Assembly: GCA_007922195.1 (NCBI GenBank)
Contig: ML681992.1
Location: 42,207,631-42,271,630, forward strand
Origin: Podocnemis expansa
Taxonomy: Eukaryota; Chordata; Testudines; Podocnemididae
DNA: 64,000 bases
Direction of reading: 5' to 3'
The stretch's first letter is position 1; every line of letters begins with the position of its first letter. Positions 11,325 through 22,754 of this stretch are shown in pieces. The translations under genes were made by a program, and so were the position numbers. The notes under the pieces are model-generated. The model saw only the letters and a list, made by a program, of their open reading frames with translations. It was not told the DNA's origin and ran no database searches.

Positions 11325-11686
11325 AAAACAAACAAGGAGTCCAGAGGCACTGTTTAAGACTAACAAATTTATTTATTGGATGAGCTTTCATGGGAGAAAA
11401 ATTCCATTTCACCAGATAGTTTGAAGATGGGGGAATTTACGGAATGGTAGGGAATAAATGCAGGGGAGTGTAAGGCAGGATCAGGTCACAATGTAACAGC
11501 AAATCAAAGCAGTTAAGATTCAAACACTGGAAAATAGCACATGGAAAGAAAGAAAAAGTTGCTATTTCTTTTAGATTAGATTGTGTGAAAGCAGAATTAA
11601 ATCCTGACTATGGATTTTTTTTTCCATTATAACAGGTGATTTGACTTCATCTTCATCTATGTGCTGTTTCCTGGTGTTTAAGTCTT
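11325..11686. mobile_element. Penelope-like insertion with inverted halves
   Basis: 11325-11560 is a minus-strand Penelope 3' end (CAAGGAGTCCAGAGGCAC, then ATTTATTTATTGG and the GGATCAGGTCACA block). From about 11612 the sequence ATAACAGGTGATTTGAC to GTTTAAGTCT is the same element in plus orientation. The halves are therefore in opposite orientation, another fold-back form. Confidence 0.6.
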
Positions 11687-12107
11687 AACTAGTGCTGTGT
11701 CCAGCCCCTGTGCTGGCAGTTGCCCTGTGGCACCTGTTCCAGAGCCAGAGGAGTCAGGGCAACACAGGGAAGGTGTGGAGTGCTGTGCTGGCACATCGGT
11801 GGGCTACATCAGGCTCCCTGGCATCCCTAGGCTCCCTGTTGCCACACACAGTATGGAGGGTGGTGTGGTCACTCACTTCCTGTAGAAAAGAAGTGGCCAG
11901 AAGAGAGGGACACCTCTGCTGTGGTGCACTGTGGGCCAGAAACCCACAATGCACCACTCCTAGGGTGACCTAGCAGCTGCCAGTGTGGATGTGGGCAGTC
12001 TCCTGGCATTTTGAGTGTGGACGTGCTAAACCAGCTTAATAAAATCTACTTTAAGCAGACTTTATTAAGCCAGCTTAACCTAGCCCTGTAGTGTAGACAT
12101 AGCCAAT

Positions 12108-12771
12108 GGGTGGCTGTTTCCAATTCATCTATCATGGCCTGAAATGTTGCTTTGACTATCATTTGTCCCTCTCAGATAGTATCCTTCAGTTCCTATTCCC
12201 TCACATGTATAGGAGTTGGGAGAAGAAGGGGATCAACCTCTACCCTATAAGAAAACCATGTTTCATAAATGAAGCTCAATAATTTGTGATGTAAATGTGT
12301 AGGGAAACTGAAGAGTAGGTTCTTTGGTATGTGGTCTAGTTTCTTGAGATCTATTCCTTTTGGGTCCCTTTGAGGGGTAGAGGTCCCCTGGTGCAGTGTA
12401 TGCATAGAATTGCTAAAATCCCTTGGGTGGAAATTGGCTTCTTTTCTCTGTGCCCTTTAAGGTGATGGCAAGCCAAAGGATCATTACAGGGCCCAGTAAG
12501 ATTTTACTGATTGGCAGTGTGGTTCTTGTATATGCTGAGGAATTCAGTATATTAAATAGTTTATATGTATTGTTGTAGCTTAGTGTCTTCAGTATCCATG
12601 GTATTTGCTATCTAGGCAATAACTCCTGGAATGTTTGTAAGTCATCCATAGTTGGGATCAAAGTTAGGGTGATAGCTTTGTTAGGTGAAGAGTGGTCTGT
12701 GAGGGTAGTTGAAGCATCACATAGACTTGTCCTGTCAGCTTACTCAGGTGCTCTTCCTGTTCTGATTAATA
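12108..12771. other. Unassigned DNA
   Basis: No recognised feature. This is probably host sequence. Confidence 0.35.
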
Positions 12772-13169
12772 GATTTCAAGACCAGAATGGACTACTGTGA
12801 TCATATAGTTTGATGTCTTGTATAACACACCCCAAAGAATAGCTCAAAATAATTCCCAGAGCATAGCTTTTCCTGAAACCTACAATCTTGATTTGAAAAT
12901 TGCTAGTTAGGGAGGATCTACCACTACCCTTGGTAAATTATTCTAGTTACTCTCACCATTAAAATTTTAACCTTATTTCTGGTCTGAATTTCTTTAGTTT
13001 CAGCTTCCATCCATTCACTGTTTTTGTGCCTTTCTCAGCTAGAGTGAAACCATTATTAAATATTTGGCCCCGGGTAAGTACTCATAAACTGTAATCAAGT
13101 CTGTAAGTCCCAGTCCTTAATCTTCTCTTTGTTAAATTAAATAATTGAACTTTTTGAATCTTCCACTAT

Positions 13170-13544
13170 GGATATATCTAAACTGAAAAGATTTTTTTCC
13201 CAAAATGAGACTCCTTATTTTGAAATAAAAACTTTTCACCTGTCCATGTAGGCATTTTGTTATTTTGATATAAGCACTCTGTTATTTCAAAAAAAATGAA
13301 GCAATATTTTGAAATGACTAAACCTACTTTTATTTGGAACGAGCAATTCTTTTGAAATAGTTACTTGGGGGAGGGGGCATTCCAAGCTGTGGAACTGGCT
13401 TTTTTGAAATAATGGCCCTATACTTTGTCCCTGCCTTCCCCTATTTTGAAATAGAGAAACATCACTAGACTCTTATTTTGAAATAATAATAATGCTATTT
13501 TGAAATAACTATTTTGCAATATCTTTGACAGTGTAGACATAGTC
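13170..13544. mobile_element. Harbinger-type MITE, diverged
   Basis: The left end GGATATATCTAAACTG and right end CAGTGTAGACATAGTC are decayed versions of the family termini. The interior is a chain of TTATTTTGAAATAA-type palindromes. A clean target duplication is not visible. Confidence 0.65.
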
Positions 13545-13924
13545 ACTAAGGCATGTTTTCAAATCTGTATTTAAATACCGCACTTTCAACATGGTATTCC
13601 AGCAGCATGTGCACCAGTGCCAAATATAGAGATAAAATAACATCTCTATTCCTATTTAAGATTCCTAAGTTTATAAATCTAAGGATTGCTTAAGCACTTT
13701 TGGCCACAGGGTCACACTGTGAGCTCAGGTTCAGTCGATTATATCAGGTTCAACACTGTCAAACTGGGAGCTTAGATTCAGTCATCACTACCTTCAAATC
13801 TTTTTCAGTCACTGCTTCCCAAGATAGAATCCACATCCTATAAACATTGTCTATATCAGGCATGGCCAAACTGCGGCTCATGAGCCGCATGCAGCTCTTC
13901 CAAGAAAAAGTGCAGCTGAAGAGC

Positions 13925-14400
13925 AAAGCAGGGAAGGGCGGCATGGTGGAGACAGGGGCAAGATGCGTTCAATGGTTGGGGGCTGCAGAGAGGCAGCAGC
14001 ATGGTAAGAGCCGGCAGGGAAGTAGGGGATGGTCACTGTCAGCAGGGAAAGGCAACATGGTGAGAGCTGCAGTGTGATGAGAGCCGGCAGGGAAAAGCAG
14101 CGTGTTCAGGGACTGCAGGGAAGGGGCAGCGTGGTGAGAGCTGGCGGGGAAGTGGGGGATGGTCACTTTTGGCAGGGAAGGGCAGCGTGGTCAGGGACTG
14201 CAGGGAAGGCGCAGCATAATCAGAACTAGCAGGGAAGGGGTAGCATGGTCAGAGTCGCCAGGTAAGGGCAGCATGGTCAGGATCAGGGTGGGCAGAAGTG
14301 TGGCATGGTTGGGGAGAGCAAAGAAGGAGCAGCGTGGTAAGAGACTGCAGGAAAACGGCAATAGAGGTGGGGGAGGGAAGCACAGCATGGTTGGAGAAGC
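13925..14400. repeat. GC-rich minisatellite inside the hAT
   Basis: Degenerate units of roughly 30 to 40 bp are built on GCAGGGAAGGGGCAGC and ATGGTNAGAG. Unit order is irregular and copies are diverged. Confidence 0.75.
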
Positions 14401-14556
14401 CCCGGCATGTTTAGATTTTCTCATTGGGCCTAATGCAGCTTACTCGTTGTTAAAATAAAACTGTATTTTACAAGTCCTAAACATGATGTGGAGTACTGAG
14501 AAATGAAAATACAAAAGAGAAAAGTTTTAAACTGAATGTAGATTACTTTCAATTTT

Positions 14557-14742
14557 TTGGCACAATTTACTGCTATGAAGCATTGTATTCCACAACGATA
14601 TTCAAAACATCGTGCAATACTTAGAGATCAGCATCTGAGAGAGCTTTTACCTACTGCATTGGCAAGTTACTACCCAGATTTTAAAAATTTTGCCACAAGC
14701 TTGCAGTGTTCTACATTTAGTTTTCATGGTAACCTTAAGTAA
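14557..14742 (+). pseudogene. hAT transposase C-terminal remnant
   Basis: A 61-residue frame contains RDQHLRELLPTALASYYPDF, then a short stretch ending in Cys. This resembles the last part of hAT-type transposases, where a conserved helix with Leu and Pro-Asp-Phe spacing lies just before the C-terminus. It sits at the 3' side of the hAT element, where that end would be expected. The match is by pattern only. No catalytic residues or zinc finger are present. Confidence 0.4.
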
Positions 14743-15206
14743 TTATTAGAAACTGACATTAGTAGGATAGATATTTGTCCTGTTTTTATGATAAAGTTAA
14801 AGTACTCAATGAATTTTGTGTTTAGTAATTTTGGAGTGGGTAAAAATATGTGGTTAAATGCCTCAGTCTGGCTCTTGAAGGTTTATTAATCACCTTCTGC
14901 GGCTCTGGGGTTCCATAAATTTCATCACCCTTGTCTATATTCCTTAGTCATAGATATCTACATTTGTATGTAGCCATATTGAAACTCACATTGTTAGCTG
15001 GTGCCCAACTTACCAAGACATCTAAATGGCTATATGTCAATGGCCTGTTAGCTTCATTATTTATCACTTCCCTATTTTGTGTCACATGCCAACTTTCAGT
15101 GATTATTTTAATAAAAATGTTAGTATACAGCCACGAACCAAATCCTGTGGGATCCCACTTGAAACACTTCTCTTTAATGATGATTTTACATTTACAGTTA
15201 AGTTTC

Positions 15207-15434
15207 CATAGAATCACAGACATGTTTGGCTGGAAGGGACTTCAAGTTTAGCCACCTATGTAGAGGCACAAGTACGGCAACCTACAATATCTCTGACAGA
15301 TATTCATCTAACCACTTCTTCAAAGTGATGGGGATTCCATAATTTTCCTTGGGATCCTATACCAGAATTTAACTTCTCTTATTGGTAGAAAGTGGTTACT
15401 CCTAAATCTCCATTACTTCTGTAACACTGGGTCA
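15207..15434 (-). mobile_element. CR1 3' end fragment
   Basis: The plus strand reads ATAGAATCACAGACATG, GGCTGGAAGGGACTTCAAG, then the diverged 3' UTR of a second CR1 copy on the minus strand, directly abutting the older copy. Confidence 0.7.
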
Positions 15435-15435
15435 T

Positions 15436-15762
15436 GAAGGGCTGAGCCTAGCAGGCTGAAATAACACAAAATCAACTTATTAGGCATTGTGTAAAGGTAT
15501 TACAATGGTAATTAGAACCATTCATTTTAAATAGCTAAGACTTAGGTTAAGTCTTGAATTGCTACCAGTTTGGAAGTAGATAAATGGCTGTAGTTTCCTA
15601 TAATCTTACCAGTGATTATTAATGTAACTAAATATTTCCTGTCTGTCACTATATTATGTTAAGTCAAAAATCAAAGGAAGACATTAATGTTTAGTTGGAA
15701 GTTGAACATAACAATACTGGTGTTTTTATTTCTCTTTAAAATTTCAGTAGTAAATTCCTGTG
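15436..15762. other. Unassigned AT-rich DNA
   Basis: Nothing recognised. Confidence 0.3.
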
Positions 15763-15765
15763 AAT

Positions 15766-16185
15766 GGCTATGTCTACATTGTAAAAGCTAAGTTGACTTT
15801 ATTAAGTCAACTTAATAAAGTCTCCTTAAAGTCAACTTTAAGTAGCCCTTATTAAGTCAACTTAGTGAGTTCCACACTACATTAAGTTGACTTTAGAAAG
15901 TCGACTTTAAATGGATGTCCTGGCTTAAGTCGACTTTAGAAAGTTGACTTAATGGCCCCACTGCAGTAAGTCAACTGTATTAAGTTGACTTAGGGAGTCC
16001 ACATTGCCTTAAGTCAACTTAATAAAGTCGACTTAACTGTAAAGTCAACTTTATAAGTGGAAGTAATAAAGTCGACTTTACCTGATGGTAAAGTCGACTT
16101 TATTGCCCTGCAAAGTAGGCAGAGCTTTGTTTAATTTGACTTAAGGGCCCCTGAGTAGACTTAAACACACAGCGTAGATATACCC
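15766..16185. mobile_element. Harbinger-type MITE, AAGTCGACTT family
   Basis: The left end is GGCTATGTCTACATTG and the right end CAGCGTAGATATACCC, with AAT duplicated at 15763-15765 and 16186-16188. Almost the whole 420-bp body is made of direct and inverted copies of TTAAGTCGACTTTA and TTAAGTTGACTTTA. Confidence 0.88.
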
Positions 16186-16249
16186 AATGACTGTCATTTG
16201 TCAATTGCCTTATGCTAATACAGCCATATAGATATAGAGAGCTATAGCT

Positions 16250-16368
16250 TGCCCTGCAAATAGTGTAGTAGCTAGCACATCTACTTTACATGCAGAAGGT
16301 CTGGGTTCAAACCCTAAGGGGCTAGACTAGATGATCTCATCAGGTCCCTTCCAACCCTATGATTCTAC
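16250..16368 (+). mobile_element. tRNA-derived SINE with CR1-type tail
   Basis: A tRNA-like head contains GTAGTAGCTAGCACATC (box A region) and GGTCTGGGTTCAAACCC (box B). It runs into GGGGCTAGACTAGATGATCT and CAGGTCCCTTCCAACCCTAT, which is the CR1 3' tail. The shared tail suggests it used CR1 reverse transcriptase. Confidence 0.75.
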
Positions 16369-16369
16369 T

Positions 16370-17175
16370 CTATATAGATATAAATATGCACTCCAGAATT
16401 GTCTGTTGTCACGGGGCTGTTATAGCATGCTAGAAACAAAACAGAAAAAAAAAACCCTTTAAAGAGTCCTCAAGTATGATCTTTTTTTTCTTAAATCTCC
16501 TCAAGTTTAGTCAGGGGTAATTTGGATTACACGAATGGGATCACAGCACTAGCCTGGAATCACCAAGAAATTATATAGATTCTGTACAGTGACTGTGTTG
16601 ATTTCCATTTGCTTGTTCATTTCTGTGGATTGCAATCAAGCAAGGTCTCATGATTCCCCCACCCTACCCCCCAAATGGTTAGCTAATTTCCAGAAAGTTT
16701 GCAATTTAGGAACTTTGCAACTCAGTTGTCATTTTTACTTTATAACTCAATTGTCATTGTTATTTTGAAACTTTATTTTCTTCTATGTGTATGTATAAAG
16801 ATCTTTAACCTTTACTTCCTTTTCTTTTCTAAAATAAATATTAATTAGTTAATAATCATTGGCTTTAAGCATGTATTTGGGTAAGAACTGAACCATTCAT
16901 TGACCTGGCTGGTAATGAGTCCAGACCCTGGGGACTGGTAGAACTCTTTTATATAATCCCCATCACATTTTATGTGACTGTCTAGGTAGAAACCAGAGTG
17001 AAGAAAACTGTGCTTTTATCTTCTGAATAATGAATTTGGTGATCAGTTTGTTACTGGCTTGGTATATTTATGGAAGAAAACTCAACAGTATTTAGTATTT
17101 AAAACTACTCATTTTATGTAGTTTTGCCCTGTTTTAAGTTATGTCAGTGTGGCACCCCTTTAGACTAACATAACT
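16370..17175. other. Unassigned AT-rich DNA
   Basis: I see no gene or repeat family. Confidence 0.3.
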
Positions 17176-18500
17176 TACTCCTTTTCCTACCTTCAGTGGA
17201 CATGAAGAACTATTGATCATCTTCCTTTTTTTAATAGTCTTTATGATATTTGAAGACCATCACCAGTACTCCCTGGGCCTCTTTTCTCAAGACTAAATAT
17301 GGCCAGTTGTAACTTTTCTTTATTGGTCAAATTTTTAATTTTTTAAATATTTTTTTATTGTTCTCCTCTAGATTCTCTCCAATTTGTTGACACATTTCAG
17401 CACTGAGGCTTTGCCAGTGCTGAGTAGGGTAGGATAATTATCTGTCCTGTCTTACATTATTATTATCTGTCCTGTCAACTTCTGATAATTGACACCAGAA
17501 TGATATTAGCTGTTCTGGCTGTTGCATCCCATTGAAGATTCATTCAGTTTGTCATCACCTATAAAGACAACTGCCAGTAGTTCATGATTATTTCAGCTAG
17601 TTCCTTATGTACCTTAGGATAAATTTCATGGGGCCCTGCCAACTTGAATACAGCTAGCTTATCTAAATATTCTTTAACCTCTTCTTTCCCTATTTCCTAT
17701 CCGCCCCCCACCCTGTTAATATTCATTGTGTTGAGTATCTGGTCATCATTAAACTTTTTAATGAAGAGTGCAGAAAAATGGAAATTAAATGTTTCTGTCT
17801 TTTTGATGTCATCAGTTACTGACTCTCTTTCCATGCTAGGTAGAGGATTTACACTTTCCCTTACATTTTTCTTATTCCTAATGTATTTTAAAGAATCTCT
17901 TATTTCATTTTATGTCCCTTGCTAAGGGTAATTCATGTTGTGCCTTATGCTTTCTGATTTTGTCCCTGCACACTTGTGCTCTTCTTTTGTACTCCCCCTT
18001 AGTAATTTGTCCATGTTCTCATTTTTTTTGTAGAATTCTCTTTTTTTTAAATTTTCAGCGCAGTAAACAGTGCCTGATGCTCTCACATTTTTGGACCTAT
18101 CACTAAGCCATCTTTTAATCCATTAATGTGTGCCATATTAATTTTATATTTTAGGTTTTTTAAGAAGAAGTCATGCAGTAATAAGTCAAATGCCCTACTG
18201 AAATGTAAGTATATTTAATTAATACAATTACCTTCATCAACACAACTAGTAATCTTAGCAGAAAAAAGTTGATCGAGTTAGTTTAACATGATCTCTTCTT
18301 CATAAATCTAGACTGATTGTCATTCATGATATTATCTTCTTTTCATTCTCCAAGTCAAATCTCACATCATCCGCTCAATTACCTTGCATGGGCTCTGTGT
18401 CAGATTGATAGTTGTGTAATGATTCAGGTCTTTTTTCTCTTTGTGGAGAAAAGTGATGATGCACCACTCCTAGACCAATGGGACAACTAGCTCCAAGAGG
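17176..18500 (-). mobile_element. Old CR1-like LINE, 5' and 3' decayed
   Basis: On the minus strand this is a degenerate CR1-type ORF2 and 3' region. Plus-strand landmarks are ATTTCATGGGGCCCTGCC (linker before the reverse transcriptase), GATTTTGTCCCTGCACAC and TCTAGACTGATTGTCATTC. No frame is intact. Confidence 0.6.
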
Positions 18501-18581
18501 GCCATTGTAACTGATTGTGTTGGTTTTGGTCAGATTTTGAATGGCCCATACACTGCCTGTCCTATAGACGTGTTTCTAGGG

Positions 18582-19630
18582 CAGGGGTCTGCAACCTGTG
18601 GCTCTGGAGCCACATGGGATTTTTGGCCACCCTCTTGCAGCTATGAGCCTCACTCTGCCACAAGGGGACCTTGTGGGTATCTGAGGCCTGGCTCCAGGCT
18701 CCCCATAACCACTGAGGGACCCTGCAGGGGACTGTTCCTGGTTCCAGCCCCACCCGCAGCCATGGAACTCTGCAGCAGGTGCCGTTGTCCAGCTTCCTCT
18801 GCTGCCCATCACGAGGCTACACCCATTGGCTATGTCTACACTACAAAAGTTAGTTAAAATTAATTAATTTGAACTAACTTATTTGACTTTGCACAAACAG
18901 CTCAGAGCAGATCAGGGTCCAGGCTGTCTCCTAGCCCCTGCAGCCGGGGCTGGGGGCGAGAGCAGGCATGCTGGTGGCAGAAAAAGCACCCCACAAGGAA
19001 TCCCTGGTTGGCGGCAGGGAAAGCACTCCATGAGGAATCCCTGGCTGGTGGTAGGGAAAGTGCCCCACCAGCCAGGGACTACCCTATCCGGGGAGCACCA
19101 GTGGCTCTCTTCCCTGGCTTTTTCCAGACATGGGAACCTCTGGGATGCCCCAGAGACTCCTTTCTCCCTAGGACCATGGTTTCCTTCTTGCTGGGAACCA
19201 TAGGTTTGGGGAGAAGGGAGCCGCTGGAGCCCTGTGTGGCTCCTCAGCAAAAGAGAGTCACACACGGCTCCCTTTTGCCAGAGAGCCACACAGGGCTCCC
19301 TTGTCCCCAGCCAGGAAGCCTGTTAATTCAAACTAACCCAAATTCCTAGCTAAAATAGGGTTAGTGTAAATTAAGTGCTTTCAATTAAGAATTAATTTGA
19401 AGTAAAAGGAGGTTTTATATCAAATTAGTGGTTCCTTATTTCAGATTAGGGAACCACTTAATTCGATATAATAAAATGCCTCATTAGCTAGGGAATAAGT
19501 TATTTTGAATTAAGCCTCCTTAGTTCAAAATACTTAGTAAGTGTAGACATACCCATTGTGGCTCTTGGGACACTTGGTTATTGAAGAAATTTTTAAAAAT
19601 GGCTCTTGTCTTTCGGGTTGCCAACCCCTG
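18582..19630 (+). mobile_element. hAT non-autonomous element with a MITE inside
   Basis: Ends CAGGGGTCTGCAACCTGTGG and GGTTGCCAACCCCTG are inverted repeats. The 8-bp duplication TTCTAGGG lies exactly at 18574-18581 and 19631-19638, the length expected for hAT. Excluding the nested MITE (18828-19554), the element is about 320 bp and non-coding. Confidence 0.9.
18828..19554. mobile_element. Harbinger-type MITE, AATTAATTTGAA family
   Basis: The left end GGCTATGTCTACACTAC and right end AAGTGTAGACATACCC are flanked by ATT (18825-18827, 19555-19557). Subterminal blocks are variants of TTAATTAATTTGAACTAA. The core 18900-19320 is GC-rich and carries repeats of GGAATCCCTGG; its open frames on both strands have no recognised domain. 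Confidence 0.85.
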
Positions 19631-19639
19631 TTCTAGGGT

Positions 19640-20332
19640 AACCCCTACAGTGTTGTTCCAGTGTCTCAGTGGAGGACTCCCTGCTGGCATAAAGAAACAA
19701 GAAGTTGCCCTGAGAGGGAAAGAAGGAGTATAGCTCAGGTAATGTGCTTTGCAAAAGGTTGTTGTAACTGTGTTGATCCCACAGTATTAGAAAGACAAGG
19801 TGCATGAGGTAAGCTCAAAAGCCTGTCTCAGAAACAGAAGTTTTCCACTAAAATAAACTACCTCACCTATCTTGTCTCTCTAATTGTCAAAGGTTAAAGT
19901 TCCAGTAATGATGTCAGTGCCAGGAAGAAGAGTAAAAGTGAATCCTCAAAAGCAAACCTTGGTCTCTTGAAGGGTTACTGTCAGTGTTGTCAGTTCTGTC
20001 ATCTCTCTGGCTTTCTGTGTTGTCGGTGCCATACTACTGTCCCTCAGAATGGAGGGCCTGTCTTTCAGTTTAGAATCTGCTTTCTGGAATGGGTGTGATG
20101 ACTATGCAGGGTTATGTTTGTAATGGTATTTGACACCTAACACGGACTTTTCAAAGTCTCTCTCTCTCTCTCCCTCTCTCAGGGTTGGTCTTAATTAAGT
20201 CAGCACTGATGTCCTCAGTACCAGGGAAGTGCAGAGATTCCATGTGCTGATAGCTTCTTAGCTGTACTTATGACCTCTTCTCCACACAGGAATTGGAGGT
20301 ATGCCTAGGTGTGGAAGCATGTTGTGAATAAT
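19640..20332. other. Unassigned DNA
   Basis: No recognised feature apart from a short TC-rich run near 20158-20182. Confidence 0.35.
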
Positions 20333-20333
20333 G

Positions 20334-20530
20334 TCTCATAGACTCATAGACTCTAAGGTCAGAAAAGACCAGTGTGATTATCTAGTCTGACCTTCTGCAC
20401 AATGCAGACCTCAAAACCTCACCCACCCACTCCAGAAATACACCTTATTAAAGTCCTCAAATTATGATTTAAAGACTTTAACATACAGAGAATTCACCAG
20501 AAGATGAGCCATGTCCCATGCTACAGAGGA
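20334..20530 (-). mobile_element. CR1 3' end fragment
   Basis: The plus strand starts CTCATAGACTCATAGACTC and continues GGTCAGAAAAGACCAGTGTG and CTAGTCTGACCTTCTGCACA, the 3' UTR of a CR1 subfamily in minus orientation. Confidence 0.75.
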
Positions 20531-22750
20531 AGTCTCTTTGGTTTTATCTTGATTTTCATCCTTGCCTGTGGTGGAGGCCACCATCATGGTTTCCTCCAAG
20601 AGACACAGTTTGAGTCTCAGATCCTTCAGCTTTCAGTTGTGAGAGGACAAGGAGCAGCATATGGAAGGACACATCCCCAGTAAATGCTTAGAAGCAGAAA
20701 TATCTGCTATGTTCATCTGTCTGGACATGACTAGCACAGACAGTTCAGTGTTTAAATCTTGCAGTCTGAGAGTTCTCCATTCCTAGCGCTTGTGTGACTT
20801 CACAGGGGGTTCTCTCTGCCTGCTGCATCTTTATTTAGTAATTTAAAAAGTCATTCTAAAACTGAAATATTATGCATTACTACTCCTCACATGCTACCCA
20901 ATAGTCAACAGAACAAATCAAGGCCTTTCACTAAGCTTGCTCACTAAATGACTGCTCAGACATAGAGGCTTTGCACTTGCTGGTAAATCAACAAAGTCTG
21001 ATCATGTGGACCAGAGAGGTGAGGGGCTGAATTAAAAAAAAAATGGAGTGGGCTTCTCAGAGAGAGTCGTCTCTGAGAAGTTTCCTGTCAAAAGCATAAG
21101 TGAGCTCTAGCAAAAGTATTTCATGATCTCAACCACCACATTGTAGCAGTTAGTCAATACCTAGTTGCAAACTTTGGTAACAAATTATGTGTAAGCACCC
21201 TCAGTCAAAGGCTCAATAGCATTTGCTACCTCCTGTGGTTGCTTCCCTCAAACCACCATAATTTTGCCAATCTGATCTGGAGTGAGTTACCATCAACTCG
21301 ATTTCATCCATCTCTCAGTTTCAGCCAGAATCTAGGTAGGATGCCTAATTTGTCTTTTTGAGCTTCACAAAGTATATAAACCTGTGCAGTCTGTTTATGT
21401 TTGGGACCAGTGTCTGTAAACTTAGAAGATGCAAGATAGATTATGTGATTAAGGTAACAGCTGTCCCAGTTCCTCTCTTTCATTGGATTGTCAAGTTGAA
21501 TTCAAAGGTCCCCAGGTCTTATGCTGCACTCTACTTGTATGCTATCAGTTGGAGACTAGTTTTGTTCTGAAAAAGAGAGAGTGAGAGAGAGAATTTTCTT
21601 TATCAGTTTTAGACAGAATGAGAAGGAAATCAGGAAAACATCTGAGTCTCCTAAACAGGCACAATATACAGCAATTAAGTTTATATCCCAATTCAGCAAA
21701 ACACTCAAGCATGTGCTCAACTCTAAATTGAGGCCTTAATGGATAAACAAAAAAGAACTTGATCTGAATAGCGGACTAAAGAGGAAACACACTTTCTCTG
21801 ACTGCCAGAAAAAAAAGGTGGGGGGAGGAGAGCTGGACAAACTACTTGCAGCCCATGATGGATTTAATAATTAAGCAAATTCTCCAATTTCTGCATTTTC
21901 TGAAAGGAGACTTTGAGATTTCATTTCATAGGCTTCTGTTGTATAGATGAACAAATTTCAGCCTGAATACTGTCCATGAGCTAATTACTGAGGTGGCTGT
22001 TTTGAACACATGCTAATCATAATTCACTGTTCACATTGTGGTTGGACACCTAAGGCACCTTGTATTGCTGTGGCCCCCTTTATTTGAGTTAAAATATTAT
22101 AAAAACAAGAACAGAGTTTGAAATCAACTGTGATGCCAACATTAACTCATTTGTAAACAGATAAGTAGCTCACACCATCTCCAAAGCATCAAATCCTCTT
22201 GAGTTCTCAGCATACAGTGTGGGCTGGCAAGTATTATAGAAATAGAGCAGCAGCCTCTCATTTCAGAACCTATGCAACTCTATGGACTAAAGCAGTCTGA
22301 CTTTGCCTCTTCAGTTCCTGTGGTCAGAGGGAGATGTCACTTTGTACCCCTCTGCACTCCTGTGTTTCTGAGCTATGAGAGATAGTCAGAGGGCAAGTCC
22401 TTTTCATCTTCCAACCCTGTAAGGCCCAGAGACTATCCCAAGTGTGCTTTACAAATATATGCATATATATAATACAGAATGTACTAATACAGGGTGCCTA
22501 GAATATGTAGCACTCTTTATTAGTTTGATAAGATTAAATATTTGTATGGCTTTTGTTCTGCACCTTTCTTAACATCATGTGTTAGCATGTACAACTTGGC
22601 TCTGTATCTGTAGCACTGACAGGGAGATCACTTAAATCACCACATACTGCAGGTTACCAAAAGACAGATAACTTGAGAATTTCATGGAGTTACCATATTA
22701 CTATTTATTTTGGTAAGCTTAATTCATTTTTAACGATTTAGGATTCTATT
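20531..22750. other. Unassigned DNA, likely host sequence
   Basis: About 2.2 kb with no repeat family I recognise. Frames are short. A GA-rich run lies near 21571-21592. It could be intronic, but I see no convincing exon with splice sites. Confidence 0.35.
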
Positions 22751-22754
22751 TCTG

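Larger units (their letters stand above)
10627..12104 (+). mobile_element. Large non-autonomous Harbinger-type element
   Basis: The left end is GGGTATGTATACACTG and the right end TAGTGTAGACATAGCC, with a 3-bp duplication AAT at 10624-10626 and 12105-12107. Subterminal sequence holds repeated AAGTCGACTT-type palindromes. The body contains a segment ending in the palindrome-like GGGAGCATTCCCAGCTGTGT, shared with 49469-49860, then a CT-rich minisatellite and a Penelope insertion. There is no transposase frame. The internal part is GC-rich and may be captured DNA. Confidence 0.8.
13857..14932 (+). mobile_element. hAT-family element with minisatellite core
   Basis: It begins CAGGCATGGCCAAACTGCGG, a typical hAT end, and closes with GCGGCTCTGG and ATCACCCTT. 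An 8-bp duplication GTCTATAT flanks it (13849-13856, 14933-14940). The first third is a GC-rich minisatellite. The rest is AT-rich and contains a possible C-terminal transposase remnant. Confidence 0.75.
12772..15206 (-). mobile_element. Old CR1 split by a MITE and a hAT element
   Basis: Three blocks (12772-13169, 13545-13848, 14941-15206) are colinear pieces of one minus-strand CR1, from the 3' end into reverse transcriptase. Landmarks on the plus strand are GGTATTCCAGCAGCATGTGC, TTTTGGCCACAGGGTCACAC, and GTGGGATCCCACTTGAAACAC. The gaps are filled by the MITE at 13170 and the hAT at 13857. Confidence 0.75.

Noticed and set aside
10812..11424. Long overlapping frames on both strands
   Set aside because: They cover a CT-rich minisatellite inside a non-autonomous element. 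The protein repeats simply follow the DNA repeat.
13847..14458. Several overlapping frames of 65 to 99 residues
   Set aside because: These are products of the hAT minisatellite, with no consistent frame or domain.
15766..16185. CRISPR-like array of repeated palindromes
   Set aside because: The repeats are irregular, inverted in both directions, bounded by transposon ends and a 3-bp duplication, and occur in a vertebrate-type genome.
16262..16314. Functional tRNA gene
   Set aside because: There is a box B and T-arm, but the acceptor stem does not close and a CR1 tail follows, so it is a SINE head.
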